A stretch of DNA of 64,000 bases from positions 12,377,764 through 12,441,763 of the forward strand of contig CM059972.1 in the NCBI GenBank assembly GCA_030490835.1, written 5' to 3'. The notes below the pieces were generated by a model. The model was not told the origin of the DNA and ran no database searches. It saw only the letters and a program-made list of their open reading frames with translations. Positions 46,879 to 58,627 of this stretch are shown piece after piece. Each line of letters opens with the position of its first letter. Position 1 is the stretch's first letter. The position numbers were made by a program, and so were the translations under genes. This stretch comes from Annona cherimola. Taxonomy: Eukaryota > Streptophyta > Magnoliopsida > Magnoliales > Annonaceae.

Positions 46879-47191
46879 GTAGCAAGTCACTTAAACCCCC
46901 AAATTTGGTGGCCATTCGTATTCATTTCCAGCAAGTATAAAATGCCAAAGCTTTAATTCGGAAGCCACATCAACAACGACAGCTGTAATCTATTTCTAAA
47001 ATGGTGACTTCCAAGTTACTAATTTGCTCACTTTCCTTGTAAGACTTACATACGTGGAAAGAAAATCTCCCTTTCATCTGGATGGGCGTCTATATTTCTA
47101 ATAATAATCACGAGGCCTGAGTGGATCGTAAAATCTCATCCCCATTGGTGGTGGATTTTGTTTCGGACCCACTATAACTTTTCTACAATAA

Positions 47192-47482
47192 GGGTGTGTT
47201 TGGTTATGGGTAAAACTTTTGATGAAAAGTTTTTGAAATAGAAGTTGTCAAATTGATAGAAAATGATGTGATATAATAGGAGTAATGATGAGGAGTAAAG
47301 AGAATAAAGTTAAAATAGATAGGTTAGTTGTATGGGTAGTTGTGTAGAAATGATTAAAAAGTATGGTAGTTTGTATAGGAAAATGTGAAAAAATAATTAA
47401 AAAATAAAGTAGTTATGAAAAGTGAAAAGTTTTGGATTGAAAAATTTTGGTTGATATTTTTTTGCCCAAAACAAACGCACCC
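47192..47482 (+). mobile_element. Tourist-like MITE copy with TAA duplication
   Basis: 291 bp, left end GGGTGTGTTTGGTTATGGG, right end AACAAACGCACCC, TAA at 47189-47191 and 47483-47485. A well-preserved family member. Confidence 0.9.
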
Positions 47483-47485
47483 TAA

Positions 47486-48094
47486 AATTTAAGCTCGTAA
47501 TTAGTTTTAGCTAAAACCTTAACTATTAATGTGCTTTGCGAGGATGTCAATTTGGCGTTTATAACCAAATCAAAGAAATATATATATCCTAATGTGAATT
47601 TTTTGAACAAATTTACATATTCTCATTAGCCTAGCGATTTCGTGGGTGGGCTCGTGCATTGCCTGATTAATAATTTTTTTATTTTTTCGGTATGTAAGAC
47701 CCACCTAAATCTTTAGTTTCATGATATTTGACAAAAATTTTGAATTTATTTTAAATTTCTTAAAATATTTGAAAATAACAAAAACGTATATATTCACGGC
47801 TTTTTGTTGATTTTTAAGATAAAATGTTAAAAATTATCAAATTTCACTAGGTAGAAGATGTAGAGGAGACTCATACATCCATAGGAAATCGAAAAACAGA
47901 AAAATATTTTTTATGATCACCCGTAAATCAGCCTGATTTATAGGCAATCATATAAGAAGTTAAGAACCAGCCACTTACCCATATTGTTAATAATTATTAA
48001 CTTCTTTAAAATAATATTTTATTAGCAGTATATATTCTTATTTTATTAACATAGTATACGTTTTAAGTATACTTTTCTTTCTATTAAATATATA
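47486..48094. other. AT-rich stretch, nothing recognised
   Basis: No supportable gene or repeat. Confidence 0.5.
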
Positions 48095-48453
48095 TGGGAA
48101 ATAATCCAGTGCATGCGACTGCACCGTGCAGTCCATGCACTGTGGGCCCCACTTGATCATAAATAAAAAATCCACCCCACCCATTGTATTTACAATTGTT
48201 CACTTTATTAGCATATCAATTTTCATCCAAATCCAACATGTGTGTAGTCCCCATCTTAAAATGATACAAAATCAACGTAATAAAATAATTTAATGTAAAT
48301 ATCAAGTTTAAAGTGGTTTTTTCAACATCTAAACTGTCTAAAGTATGATTTATATATGGATAAATGAGTGTATAAAGTTTCATTACAATCTAATATGTGT
48401 GGGGTCCATTTTACGAACTGCACCGTAATTACGGTACACAGGATCGGATCTCA
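48095..48453. mobile_element. (TA)n-inserted MITE (Micron-like), copy 1
   Basis: Starts GGGAAATAATCCAGTGCATG after TATATA and ends before an (AT)n tract (48454-48469). It shares its entire layout with 58628-58982, including GTGCAGTCCATGCACTGTGG and AACATCTAAACTGTCTAAAG. No coding capacity. Confidence 0.8.
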
Positions 48454-48707
48454 ATATATATATATATACACTTTTCTAATACACTTCCCGCCAAATAATT
48501 TGTACGTAAGTTACTAGTTATTTTTTGGTTTTTATAAATTATAATTTCTATGTATAGAACCACAATTGGAATAATTTCGAGAACTTCAAATCAAATTAAT
48601 TAGAAAAAGGTATTAGTTATAATGGACGGCTTGGATTTGTACATGATGTCGCCGGCAACAGCCATACGGATACTGGCAAGGAGATTAGAAGTATAGTAGT
48701 GGCAAAA

Positions 48708-48850
48708 ACAGAGATGACACTTGCACGTGCTTTCACGGACGTTCTCCAGTCTCCACCATACCCACATGAGAAGCAGAAACAGAGATGACGCTTGCACGTG
48801 CTTTCAGCCTTTCACGGACGTCTCCGGCATACGCACATGAGACGCGAGAA
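48708..48850. repeat. Imperfect tandem duplication of about 70 bp carrying CACGTG boxes
   Basis: Units start near 48708 and 48778 with GAGATGACACTTGCACGTGC and GAGATGACGCTTGCACGTGC and continue with TTTCACGGACG and CACATGAGA. Each holds a palindromic CACGTG (48724-48729, 48795-48800), the core of plant G-boxes. The stretch is GC-richer than its flanks. No gene could be attached to it. Confidence 0.8.
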
Positions 48851-50060
48851 GTGCAAGGGACCCGCTGCAATTTAGCTAAAGATAATAAATTATAATAGCC
48901 AACGAGGTGGGACTCACGTGAATTATTGATCATGGTAGTCAGCTAATGATGGCTTAATTAAAACGCTGAAAAAATGGACCGTTTAGGTCTGTGCGGATAT
49001 CAAAATCAGCCGCTGGTTCACTGGGATTTCTAACTTTTATTAACAATTTTGTAAAGCTACTCACACTTTGACTATAATTATATCCGAAATGCTTCTACGA
49101 AATCTTTCTGACCACTTTCATTTTTTATTATCTTGATTATCAATAGAAAATTTATTTTATCTATTATATCTAATATCATTAATATTATCATTGAAATCCA
49201 ACCATTCCATTTTTCTAATATCGATGTGCACAACGCTTATCTACAAATGCTTAAAATCAATATAATAAAATGATTAAACATTTAATATTAATTTCAAGTT
49301 AGTATTTTCAACATCTAAATTATCTAAAATATTATTATTGCGTGAATAAATAATTCTATAAAATATTATTACATTCTAATACATGTGTGAATGGATCCTC
49401 AATATTTTTTTAATTTATACATAAATATATCTATTTCTAAGCAAATGTGACCCATTCGCATATTTGATTTGAATGAAGTTTTATCTTTTATCAAAATAAA
49501 TAATATTAAATATATTAAATTTCGCATTACTAGTCAATATATCAAAAAATGAAAAGATATAGTAGACTCGTAAATGCATAGATACCTACTTAGCTTAAGA
49601 AAATTGTAAATAATTTCATATAGTTTGATGATAATGATAAATAGATTTCATGGTGACAATGCTATTGCGACTTTATTACAAAGTCATCAGGCATAAGCAC
49701 ATTTGCAACTATAGTCAAATTATATGAATATATTTGAAAATTATCCTTTTTTTTATCCAATTGTAGTTGATGCCTCATAATTTTGTTTTTTGAACATACT
49801 CCCAACATTAGCGGTCCACTTTAATGATAAATTAAATCCATCCAATCAACATTATTAATTTAACTTCATTTGTTTTTTATTAACAAAAAACATTTCAATT
49901 GAACGTTTTATTCACCCATGCCGAAAGAATGTTTTAGAGGTTTCAAATGTTTCGTTACTAGCTTAGAAATTAGTGTATAGATTAAATAATTTTATTGTCT
50001 AGATTTTACAAGTTAATCAAATGAGGCCTTTGCATTAATTTATATGAAATTTGGTTAGTT
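48851..50060. other. AT-rich stretch, nothing recognised
   Basis: Short open frames only; no repeat of the families listed here. Confidence 0.5.
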
Positions 50061-50075
50061 AATCAAATAACTTTT

Positions 50076-50266
50076 TTTTATCGATATGGCATTACATCTC
50101 AACTTATCTTACAATCAAGCTTTAAGACAGTTCTTATAATTTGAAGAAGGAAATACAGGATTCCAAATATTAACAAGAGAGACCACTAGCTTTCAAATAT
50201 TAATCGGGAGACCAAGTTCCCATGCTCGGGTTCAAACTTGATACTACCAGCCTAAGAGGCACCGCC
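50076..50266 (-). mobile_element. tRNA-derived SINE, minus strand, 15-bp duplications
   Basis: On the minus strand AGTTTGAACCC matches a B box at 8 of 11 positions, and the T run at the left (50072-50079) is the A tail. AATCAAATAACTTTT (50061-50075) and AATTAAATAATTTTA (50267-50281) flank it with a few mismatches. Confidence 0.65.
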
Positions 50267-50929
50267 AATTAAATAATTTTAAATGCATTAATTAGAGTTC
50301 TCATATATTTCATCAATTTAGGGCCGTAGTCAAGATGTTCCACGAATACCATGAACTTCAATTCATAAAACCGACTCCATTGAATTAGAACCCATTAATT
50401 TGTAGCATATCTGAAAATAATCCTAAAGAATTGATATTTTCATCTTTCATGTACTTCTGTGCTCATGTAAAATTTCTTTGATGATTATGATTTTATTTTA
50501 TTTTTATTATTAGTTTACAACTAATTCGAAAGTATATTTTTCTATTTCACTCAATAAATTTTTACCCCGAATAGTAAGAGACTATGCTGTTAATAAAAAT
50601 GGAAGAAGCAAGCTCCCAAATAAATTTTGATCAAAACTTAAATTGAAATTTTCATCTCTCTTATGCTTAAAATGGATGCAATTAATTTTCAAGCGGTAGC
50701 TGCAGTACCATCCAAAGGGCACAAATGAAAATTACTTAAAAGTAATTTTTTTTATTAGTAGTATACAGAAATTGTGATATCTAGTATTACAAATTAAGTA
50801 CTTGTACCACTCTTAAAGTGGATGAACACTTTATAAATATCTCTATATTCAAGAAGATAATTATAAATACTCGCATTATCAAGAAGATAAATGGTTATAC
50901 ACTTACACTTTGATAAAAATAAAACTTTT

Positions 50930-51185
50930 TTTTTTATGATATCACAGCATCTCAAGTGGTAGTACAATCAAGCTCTGAGATATTCTAATAATTGTCTAAC
51001 TAAGAATCTAATATTTGTAACAATAAATCTTAAACTACTCACTTAGTGGACGCTCCCACATAAAATTCGGGGAGATTAAACGCCACTACTAAATTCTTCT
51101 GAAAACGTGTCTGCCAAGTTTCGAAACAAGGACGCCAACATCACTGAGCAAAGTCCTTGACCACTGAGGCAACACCTCAGTGGCC
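50930..51185 (-). mobile_element. tRNA-derived SINE, minus strand, perfect 18-bp duplications
   Basis: GATAAAAATAAAACTTTT occurs at 50912-50929 and 51186-51203. The T run at the left is the A tail of a minus-strand insertion. The right end, read on the minus strand, gives TTGCCTCAGTGGTCAAGG (A-box-like) and TGTTTCGAAAC (B-box-like). It shares CAATCAAGCTCT-type words with the SINE at 50076. Confidence 0.88.
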
Positions 51186-51589
51186 GATAAAAATAAAACT
51201 TTTAGTTACGTGCACTTGATAAAAATCAAACTTTTAGTGACGATTGTAACCTTCCACTTTTTGGTTTTGACTATGAAGCTAACTATATACATGCCTGTTT
51301 TTCAAAAAAAAAAAAAAACTATATACATGCCTTATTTCGACGTTGTAGTCTCAACCTTGACAGCGACAGTTACTATATTGTTCCGTTTTAGGAAAGTTTT
51401 AAGCAGCCATGGCCCCTGACCCGGACCAAACAATGGGGTAACCGTACAGGGTTCAGCATCGGGCTCGGGCCTGGATCTTGCCACACAAGGTCAAATCCAA
51501 GTTGGCACGGCTAAGTAAAACCCACACATATTATACCTCGGTCTATATAGCACTTCGAGCTTATATTAAGAATGTTATTTGTCATGACC

Positions 51590-52115
51590 AATCTGTCAAC
51601 TCATTTGTTTAACCCATTTATAAATATATTTAGGTTGAAATTTTAGAATAAATGAGTTATGATTGACCAACTCATTCAACTATTGAATTAAATATAATTC
51701 GTTAACCCGTTTAGTAACTCGTTCAACCCATTTAACTTGTTTAATATGTTAAAATTATATATATATATATATAAACTCATTGTTTATTTTCCCTGCTAAG
51801 TCTTTCTTTCGCTACCTAATTTTCATTTTCCTACTGCTATCTTAATTTCAATCTTTCATTATTGTTCTATTTCTATTTTTCCTGCACCAAAAATACTTTC
51901 ATGCCTTCTCCTCGCGAGATTATTGTCTATTAAACTCTGGGCATTCGGTCGTTTACGATAAAACCTGTTAATAACTTGTCAATTCGTTTATTAAATGAGT
52001 TGTAAATGGACTAAGGTTGAAGTTTTCTAAAAGATTAAATACGGATTATATTTAAATATTTTAAATAAGCTAGCATTAGAATTGAGCTTCAATCCATCCA
52101 ATTCTATCCGTTAAC
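51590..52115. repeat. Dispersed repeat, copy B
   Basis: Homologous to 37490-38045 over its length, with an (AT)n tract at about 51752-51773, and closing CCGTTAACACCTCTAA. The two copies are considerably diverged. Confidence 0.7.
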
Positions 52116-53400
52116 ACCTCTAACTTGTGGCTATGCAACAAGCAGGAAGGGTTGTTTCATACTCATGCTACGAGGCCGTCTATGCTCGATGGCTAATTAC
52201 AAATTAAATCACATCTCCCATTAATGTCATCAGCAATACAACAAAACATTTTGATGGCAATAAAATTTAATGTCTCATTTATTGTTAATAGGTTATTACT
52301 AATTATACTAATTAGCAACAAAAACAACAACATTCTGTTACTAATATTAGACATAAGCAATAAAGCAATAACCCAAAAGCAGAAGAATACAGATCTCATG
52401 CTTCTGCTACCGAGAGCCGTTATTATTATTATTTTTTTTTGGTTGACACTTTTATCTTCAATACTAATGTTTTTTCTTTTTTTTAGTGCAAGCATCTATT
52501 TGATGCTCCAATGTAAGCGGATTTGCTAGAATATAAATGGGATGTGATAAGATTGATTGCATAAAACGAATACAAGAAGGCCAAAGGCTGTGTCAATTTT
52601 ATGGTCCTTTCATGTTAATTTTATTCCCCTGCGAGAATGGCTTATAAAGGACTGAATCAAGCCCTTACCCTCTGTAATATCTTACTTGTACCCATTTGAG
52701 GTAAATGATAATAAAACAAAATTTGACATTGGTAATTTTTGTTTTTAATGAGTAAATGATTTGAAACATAGGGAAAGTATAGTGTTATTAAAAATAATTA
52801 TGATGTGAACCGAATTTTAAAAGGTGCGTGAATAGCTTGTGTTAATTAGAAGTACATCTCTTTTCAAATACATTTCAAATGTTTGTATGACTATTGTTCC
52901 ATCATTGTTTGGGAATAGAAAAGGAGGTTGGAAGAATATGTGAAAATATAGATGACATAACTAATGTGAATTAGAGCAATTATGAGGCACTACCATTGTT
53001 TGGAATCCAGGAAAAAAGAAACGGTTTTTTTATGAAAAAATATGCAACAACAAAGAAAATAATTTTTTTAAAATGTTTAATTTCTTACTAAAATGCGAGG
53101 AGATATCGAAATAGGTGAAAAGGAGATTAAAGATAAGAACGCAAACAAGCTGTGGAAAGAAAGTAAAAAATGCAATTTTATGCGATGGGAAACAGTTATT
53201 AAAAAGAAAGTGATCAACAACGATAAATCGAAAATATTTACGAAATATCCGTAATCATAAGGAAAATATTATCCTCTCTCTCTCGCCCCCATATCTTCTT
53301 TGAAGTCACCAATGACAAATAAAGATCATGCCCAAATATCATTAGAGGGTTCGGAGACATCGCAATATTTGAGAAAGCAGGTAAAAAAGGTGTGGACCAA
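52116..53400. other. AT-rich stretch, nothing assigned
   Basis: TTGCAA- or AGCAACAAAA-type words occur near 52220-52330, recalling the element at 41127-44311, but no ends were found. A TTA run lies near 52420-52432. Confidence 0.4.
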
Positions 53401-53437
53401 TTGGAGAAAGTGTCCTATTCTCCTCCTGTTGTCCTAG

Positions 53438-53517
53438 GTTATATGCCATCGTGGTTCATTATGGAACACGTTCAATGCTTGTCTATACTTATTTCTTTCA
53501 GCATGATGTTGCTTGTC
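53438..53517. repeat. Dispersed repeat unit, first copy
   Basis: GCCATCGTGGTTCATTATGG, GAACACGTTCAATG and ATGATGTTGCTTGTC recur in order at 54079-54172. The open frame across it (53392-53634) has no recognised family. Confidence 0.7.
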
Positions 53518-54078
53518 CCACGTCTGATATTTAGTTTCATCAATCATATTACATCGACTAGAGGTGGGTTACACTATAAGAAAGGTCGTTATCTGCATCA
53601 AAAAGATATTGTTGAAATTATAAGCCGATTCTAAATGCCAAACCAGCTACTTGACCATGTGTCTCACATGGTAGCATTATTAATATTGTCTGGATTTATC
53701 CAATCGTTATGAGCAAAGATGTTACATTATTAATTAAAGTGAGGGTTAGATCAACTTTGTTCTAATCAGTATAAAATATAAGATTGGACTGGAGATTTTC
53801 AAATTAAAATTAAAGTTGAGTTTACCTTGACCAGTTATGACCCACTAATAGTTTCACACCCAAGTGCAACGCATGCTACTAATAAAAATCCCCCCCCAGA
53901 TGTCAGTGCCTGCCTAAAATGGCTTGAAAGTGAATGCTTATGTATGCAAATTGTAAATGGTGGATCTACTTTAATTAAGATATGTGTTGCCCAATAAAAA
54001 ATCATTACTATCAGTAGGGGTAGTAGCGTAGGGGTTTGACAACAATATTTGAGAATAATTTTTCTCTTTTTGCCATCG

Positions 54079-54172
54079 GCTATATATATGCTATCATGGT
54101 TGATTATGGAACACGTTCAGTGGCATGTTTATATTTGCTTCCTTGAATATGATGTTGCTTGTCGAATTTGGG
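54079..54172. repeat. Dispersed repeat unit, second copy
   Basis: GCTATCATGGTTGATTATGG, GAACACGTTCAGTG and ATGATGTTGCTTGTC mirror 53438-53517 in the same orientation, with an expansion in the middle. Confidence 0.7.
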
Positions 54173-55010
54173 CAAGCCGACCCCCCATAAGATAATTTTG
54201 TCTAAGCATCATAGTGGTTAAATCCATTTGAAGGATTTTTTCAGTTAATTATGTTCAGAGGTGGCAACTATAATTATGATTATAATTAATCTTAATTAAT
54301 TTAAGAGGCTTTTACATTCGTAGCTATTTAGTTTGAGTGAAATTTCATGTGGATTCCTTAATTTTACAAATTTGCAAAAATTTGATTACTAATGTTAGTG
54401 TTTTTATTATTAAAATGTTTATGTATAGATATTATTATTTTGCAAAATAATAATTTCAGATTTGTCTAAAATGAGATCATTTCAGACTTGTTAAAAAATA
54501 TTTTTTAAAATTTTTTTACAAAAATTTTAATCTAGTTATATTTAATTAATAAATTAACTTTTACTAATTTTGGATATGTATATATTTTTATTTTAAAATT
54601 TTAAACATAAGGATATTTTTAGTCATGTTTCAACAATTTAAAATAACTAAAATACTCTTATATTTAAAAATTCAAAATAAACATATACACATCTTCTCCA
54701 AAATTGATAAAATTTGGTTTATAGATTAAATATAATAAAATAACTAGTTTAAAACAATTTAAAAAATAAAAATTACGGGTTTTGGACTCGTCTGAAATGA
54801 CCGGGCCTCTATTTTTTTGATATATTTATTATTTTCAATATTTTTTACAAGAAATTTGAACAAAATACTGGTTATAAATAAAAAAAATTATTATAATGTT
54901 ATTAATAAGGGCATGTTTACAATTTCATGTAAATATTGTAAAGTGTTTCGTAAATTTTTAAAACTAAGTGATATGTCTATAATTTCATTCACATTATGCA
55001 GACATGAATT
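54173..55010. other. AT-rich stretch, nothing recognised
   Basis: No supportable gene or repeat. Confidence 0.5.
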
Positions 55011-55016
55011 AATTTA

Positions 55017-55295
55017 GGGTGTGTTTGGGAATGAATAAAACTTTTGATGAAAAATTTTGGAGAGTAAAAGTTGTCAAATGATGTGATATGATAGGAGTAA
55101 TGATGAGGAGTAAAGATGATAAAGTTAAAATAGATAGATTAATTGTATGGGTAGTTGTGTAGAAATGATTGAAAAGTAGGGTAGTTGTATATGAAAATGT
55201 GAAAAAATAATTAAAAATATGATAATTATAGAAAGTGAAAGTTTTAGATTGAAAAGTTTTAAGTTGACATTTTTTCCTCATTGCCAAACACACCC
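55017..55295 (+). mobile_element. Tourist-like MITE copy with TTA duplication
   Basis: 279 bp, left end GGGTGTGTTTGGGAATG, right end GCCAAACACACCC, TTA at 55014-55016 and 55296-55298. Close to the apparent family consensus. Confidence 0.92.
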
Positions 55296-55299
55296 TTAG

Positions 55300-55890
55300 T
55301 CTTGAATAAACTATTTAATTGACCATGATTACTACATGGCCGATGCCGAATAATTCTGCAAACATGTAGTTTATTTGGTCGTTAATGGAATTTGCGTTGA
55401 AAATGATCCAGATCAGTTTAACAATTTAGGATATTATAACATAGATATGTTAAATCATGTAACCAAAGATGAAAAATGTAGATAACAAGAAAAAAAAAAT
55501 ATTACGTTGTAAGATCAGATTGTTTGCGCAAAGGAACATTGAAAACTCAAAAACTTTCCATGCCAGAAGTCCAAATACGAGGTAGCCCAACATGCGTGAT
55601 GCATTTACTTCGGCATATCTAATTATGCGACCATCTTAAGATCCGATTTAGATAATTTTTAGAAAAAATCTCAAATATTCCATGAATTTTGATTACAATT
55701 CCTTATATACCCAGTATTTTTAATAATTTCTTTTTACTCACGGATTTTTCACAAAATTTATGTCATACCCAGGCTGTTAGGATTTATCAGCAATAGCCAT
55801 TAAGACATATATAAAATAACTAATGTGTCCTCCCAAATAAGAACAAGAAAGTTGTTGTGCTAACTCCATCCGGTTGCACACAACTTCCAA
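55300..55890. other. AT-rich stretch, nothing recognised
   Basis: No supportable gene or repeat. Confidence 0.5.
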
Positions 55891-55943
55891 AGAATTAACT
55901 TCAACTAGGGGTGCAACTCGGGCTCATGAAACTCGGGTTCACC

Positions 55944-56030
55944 TCAACCCTAACCCTAACCCTATTTGTAAAATTTCAACCCTAACCCTAACCCTAACCC
56001 TATTTGTAAACCTCAACCCTAACCCTATTT
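55944..56030. repeat. Telomere-like (CCCTAA)n runs inside a hAT-like element
   Basis: Three short runs of AACCCTAACCCTAACCC-type sequence separated by TATTTGTAAA-type spacers. The hexamer differs from the usual plant telomere heptamer CCCTAAA, and the position is subterminal in a transposon. Confidence 0.85.
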
Positions 56031-56608
56031 TTGAAATTCGGGCTCGGGTTGAGTTTCGGGTTGACATCTTCTATTAATATGTCTTTGTTACTCATCTTAT
56101 ATATAATTTTTTATCACAAATCTATTATATAAAAAAGTTTTAAAAACAATTTATTGTATGAAATTAAGAAAAATTCAAATACCGCTTAAGAGTAGAAAGA
56201 AAGAAACTTGTTTTGAGCATTCTCTTTGTATCAAGTAGAATATGGATTATGTGTAAACGTTGTCAATAAAATTGTATTATTAATCATTAATTGTATTTTT
56301 TTACTCCTCTATTGTTTTAAGCTTATTTTACAACTATAATTTTAAAGTTCTCATAAATTTTCCTGTTGGAAAAAAAGATCTCAAAAAAATTTAATATTTA
56401 GTATCATAGGATTTCGTTGGTCAAAAGGCTTCAGTAGAAAAGGCGTGAAGAGTAATTTTTTTTAAAAAAACTGTTGGACCTATATCGTAATGTAAATTGG
56501 GAATAGGTATTTTGTTGAAATCACTTAAGATGTTAGATTGTCTCGGCGATGAGCTGTCCATGCCTGCCATGCCGTACTCCTGTTGCCCATCATCCATCCA
56601 TGAGTAAT

Positions 56609-56704
56609 ATGTTATTATTACAATATATTATTATTACAATATGTTATTATTACAATATATTATTATTACAATATATTATTATTATAATATATTATTATTA
56701 TAAT
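56609..56704. repeat. 16-bp minisatellite, 6 units
   Basis: Unit ATATTATTATTACAAT, with ATG instead of ATA in units 1 and 3 and ATAAT at the end of the last two. Located inside the hAT-like element. Confidence 0.92.
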
Positions 56705-56919
56705 ATAAATTATATATTTTATATAAATGCAAATTCGGGTTCGGGTTTACAGGGTTCGGGCTTGCCTGAACCCGAAACCGAGCCCTATTTGAATTCGGGT
56801 TCGGGCTCAAAAATCGGGTTCGGGTTGAAAAGCTTAGAGTTTCAACACTGTATATTTTCGGGTTCGGCGGGCCGGGTTCGGGCTGAACCCGGCCCAAGTT
56901 GCACCCCTAACTTCAACTA

Positions 56920-57700
56920 ATGAAAAAGTAGAAGCAATGAAAAGTTAATATTCTCAATAAAAAGGACACTTCCACAGTCGTAAATCTACATTGGTACATT
57001 AGTCATTTTACGTTTGCATTAACAAGAGTTGCTAATGGATCTTAAAATCGTAAGTATGTGATGAATTTTGGAAAAAAATTTATGAGTATAAAAGGAATGG
57101 CTGAAAATACATAAGTGTATTAGGAATTATGGTCGAAATTCATGTATATATATTCCTAATTTTTTTTAAAATTTCCATTTTGAAAAACAAGAATATATTT
57201 ATCGCAACGTTGTCGCTTTTAGCCTGTTAATTGCTAATAAGATTTTCTAATGGATTTTTAGCACTGAACTTGCAATTATATTTTTACTGTAAAAACCCTT
57301 TTTAACTATATATAGTTTGTCAACCCTTGAGAGTGTGTGGGGTAAGTTCTTGGTTTTGATTCTGAGTTAGAGCATCAGTTTCTATCCATATAAAAAAATC
57401 ATATAGGTTTACTAACTAAAATAATTTTTGCAAAAAAAAAAATTTCTTGGGTTGTATACGGATAATGGAAAGAACTAAAATTTTCGCAATATTTTAAGAA
57501 TCATGTTGGTCTAAAAAGGATAAATATATATATATATATATATACACACCTAAATATCGTTCTCACTCAGAAGTGGAGATCTCCTGATCACTTGCAAGTG
57601 GCTGTTGCACGTGAAAGGCCATGCTACTCATGTGAAACTAAAACCATGGCTGTCGCAGTAACAGGTGAAAAGTGACTTTTATGGGCATTTAAGAATACCG
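56920..57700. other. AT-rich stretch with a (TA)n tract, nothing else recognised
   Basis: A (TA)n tract lies at about 57523-57545. No gene. Confidence 0.5.
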
Positions 57701-57714
57701 AAAGAAGCCAACAC

Positions 57715-57870
57715 GGGGCTATCCCCGGTTGGTAAAATCTTAAACTTGTGTTTAGGGGATTGAAGTTTTGATCCTGTCAAGAGAGCTTTGTGTCTCTTAT
57801 TTGAGGAGGATTGGTTTTCTCCTCTATTAATGTACGTTGGCCATCATTAAATCAGAAAAATATAAGATGA
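57715..57870 (+). mobile_element. Possible tRNA-derived SINE
   Basis: GGTTGGTAAAATC (A-box-like), then AGTTTTGATCC (B-box-like, 7 of 11), then a tail CCATCATTAAATCAGAAAAA, which resembles the CCATCAAAAA tail of the 8999 SINE. Duplications were not found. Confidence 0.5.
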
Positions 57871-57994
57871 ATTGTAAAGTGAATTACGCATGAATTGTAA
57901 ACATATATATATATATATAGTAAAAGGAAATAAGAAAAAGAATATACACCGGGAGAAACAGATAAAATGAAACGCGCCTAGCTATATATATATA

Positions 57995-58304
57995 GAGAGG
58001 AATATTCAGGTGCAGCACCACTGAAATGGGCCCCACATGATCATGAAATCATAATCTATTCCACCCATTGTATTTAGAATAATGTATTCTATTATCATAC
58101 CAATTTTCATCCCAATCAGATACTTTAAAGTTGTTATTTACATCAAACTATTTTATTACGTTGGATTTGTACCATTTTCTGATGGGGCCCATATACATAT
58201 CTGATTGGGATGAAAATTGGTATGGTAATAGAATACATTATTCTAAATACAATGGGTAGAGTAGATCATGATTTCATGAACATGTGGGGCCCATTTTTGG
58301 GCAA
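57995..58304. mobile_element. (TA)n-flanked foldback element (Micron-like relative)
   Basis: Arms of about 95 bp (about 58030-58123 and 58197-58295) are near-perfect inverted repeats centred on a loop of about 75 bp. It starts right after a (TA)n tract and shares the GGGCCCCACATGATCATGAA end with the neighbouring copies. Confidence 0.75.
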
Positions 58305-58608
58305 CTACACCGCGGGCCCCACATGATCATGAATGGGAAATCCTCCCCACCCATTGTATTTAGAATTGTCCACTTTATTAGCGTACCAATTTCATCTAAA
58401 TCTAACATGTGTGTGATCCTCATCTTAAAATGGTGCAAAATCAACGTAATAAAATAGTTTAATGTAAATATTAAGTTTAAAGTAGCATTTTTAACATCTA
58501 AACCGTCTAAAGTATGATTTTTATATGGATAAATGATTGTATAAAGTTTCATTGCGATCTAATATGTGTGGGGCCCATTTTACAGCGGACTGCACTGGAT
58601 CATATCCC
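58305..58608. mobile_element. (TA)n-inserted MITE (Micron-like), copy 2, left-truncated
   Basis: Shares CCACCCATTGTATTTAGAAT, AAATCAACGTAATAAAATAG and AACATCTAAACCGTCTAAAG with copies 1 and 3. The right end reads GGGATATGATCCAGTGCA on the other strand, and a (TA)n tract follows (58609-58627). Confidence 0.8.
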
Positions 58609-58627
58609 TATATATATATATATATAT

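Larger units (their letters stand above)
55906..56909. mobile_element. hAT-like non-autonomous element, 1004 bp, perfect 8-bp duplication
   Basis: Ends TAGGGGTGCAACTCGGG and, on the other strand, TAGGGGTGCAACTTGGG. Flanks ACTTCAAC at 55898-55905 and 56910-56917. The left subterminal part contains runs of (CCCTAA)n, the right part many TTCGGG words. A 16-bp minisatellite lies inside. Non-coding. Confidence 0.93.

Noticed and set aside
55944..56030. Chromosome end or interstitial telomere
   Set aside because: The runs are short, of a different hexamer from the plant telomere repeat, and lie inside a transposon with its own target duplications.
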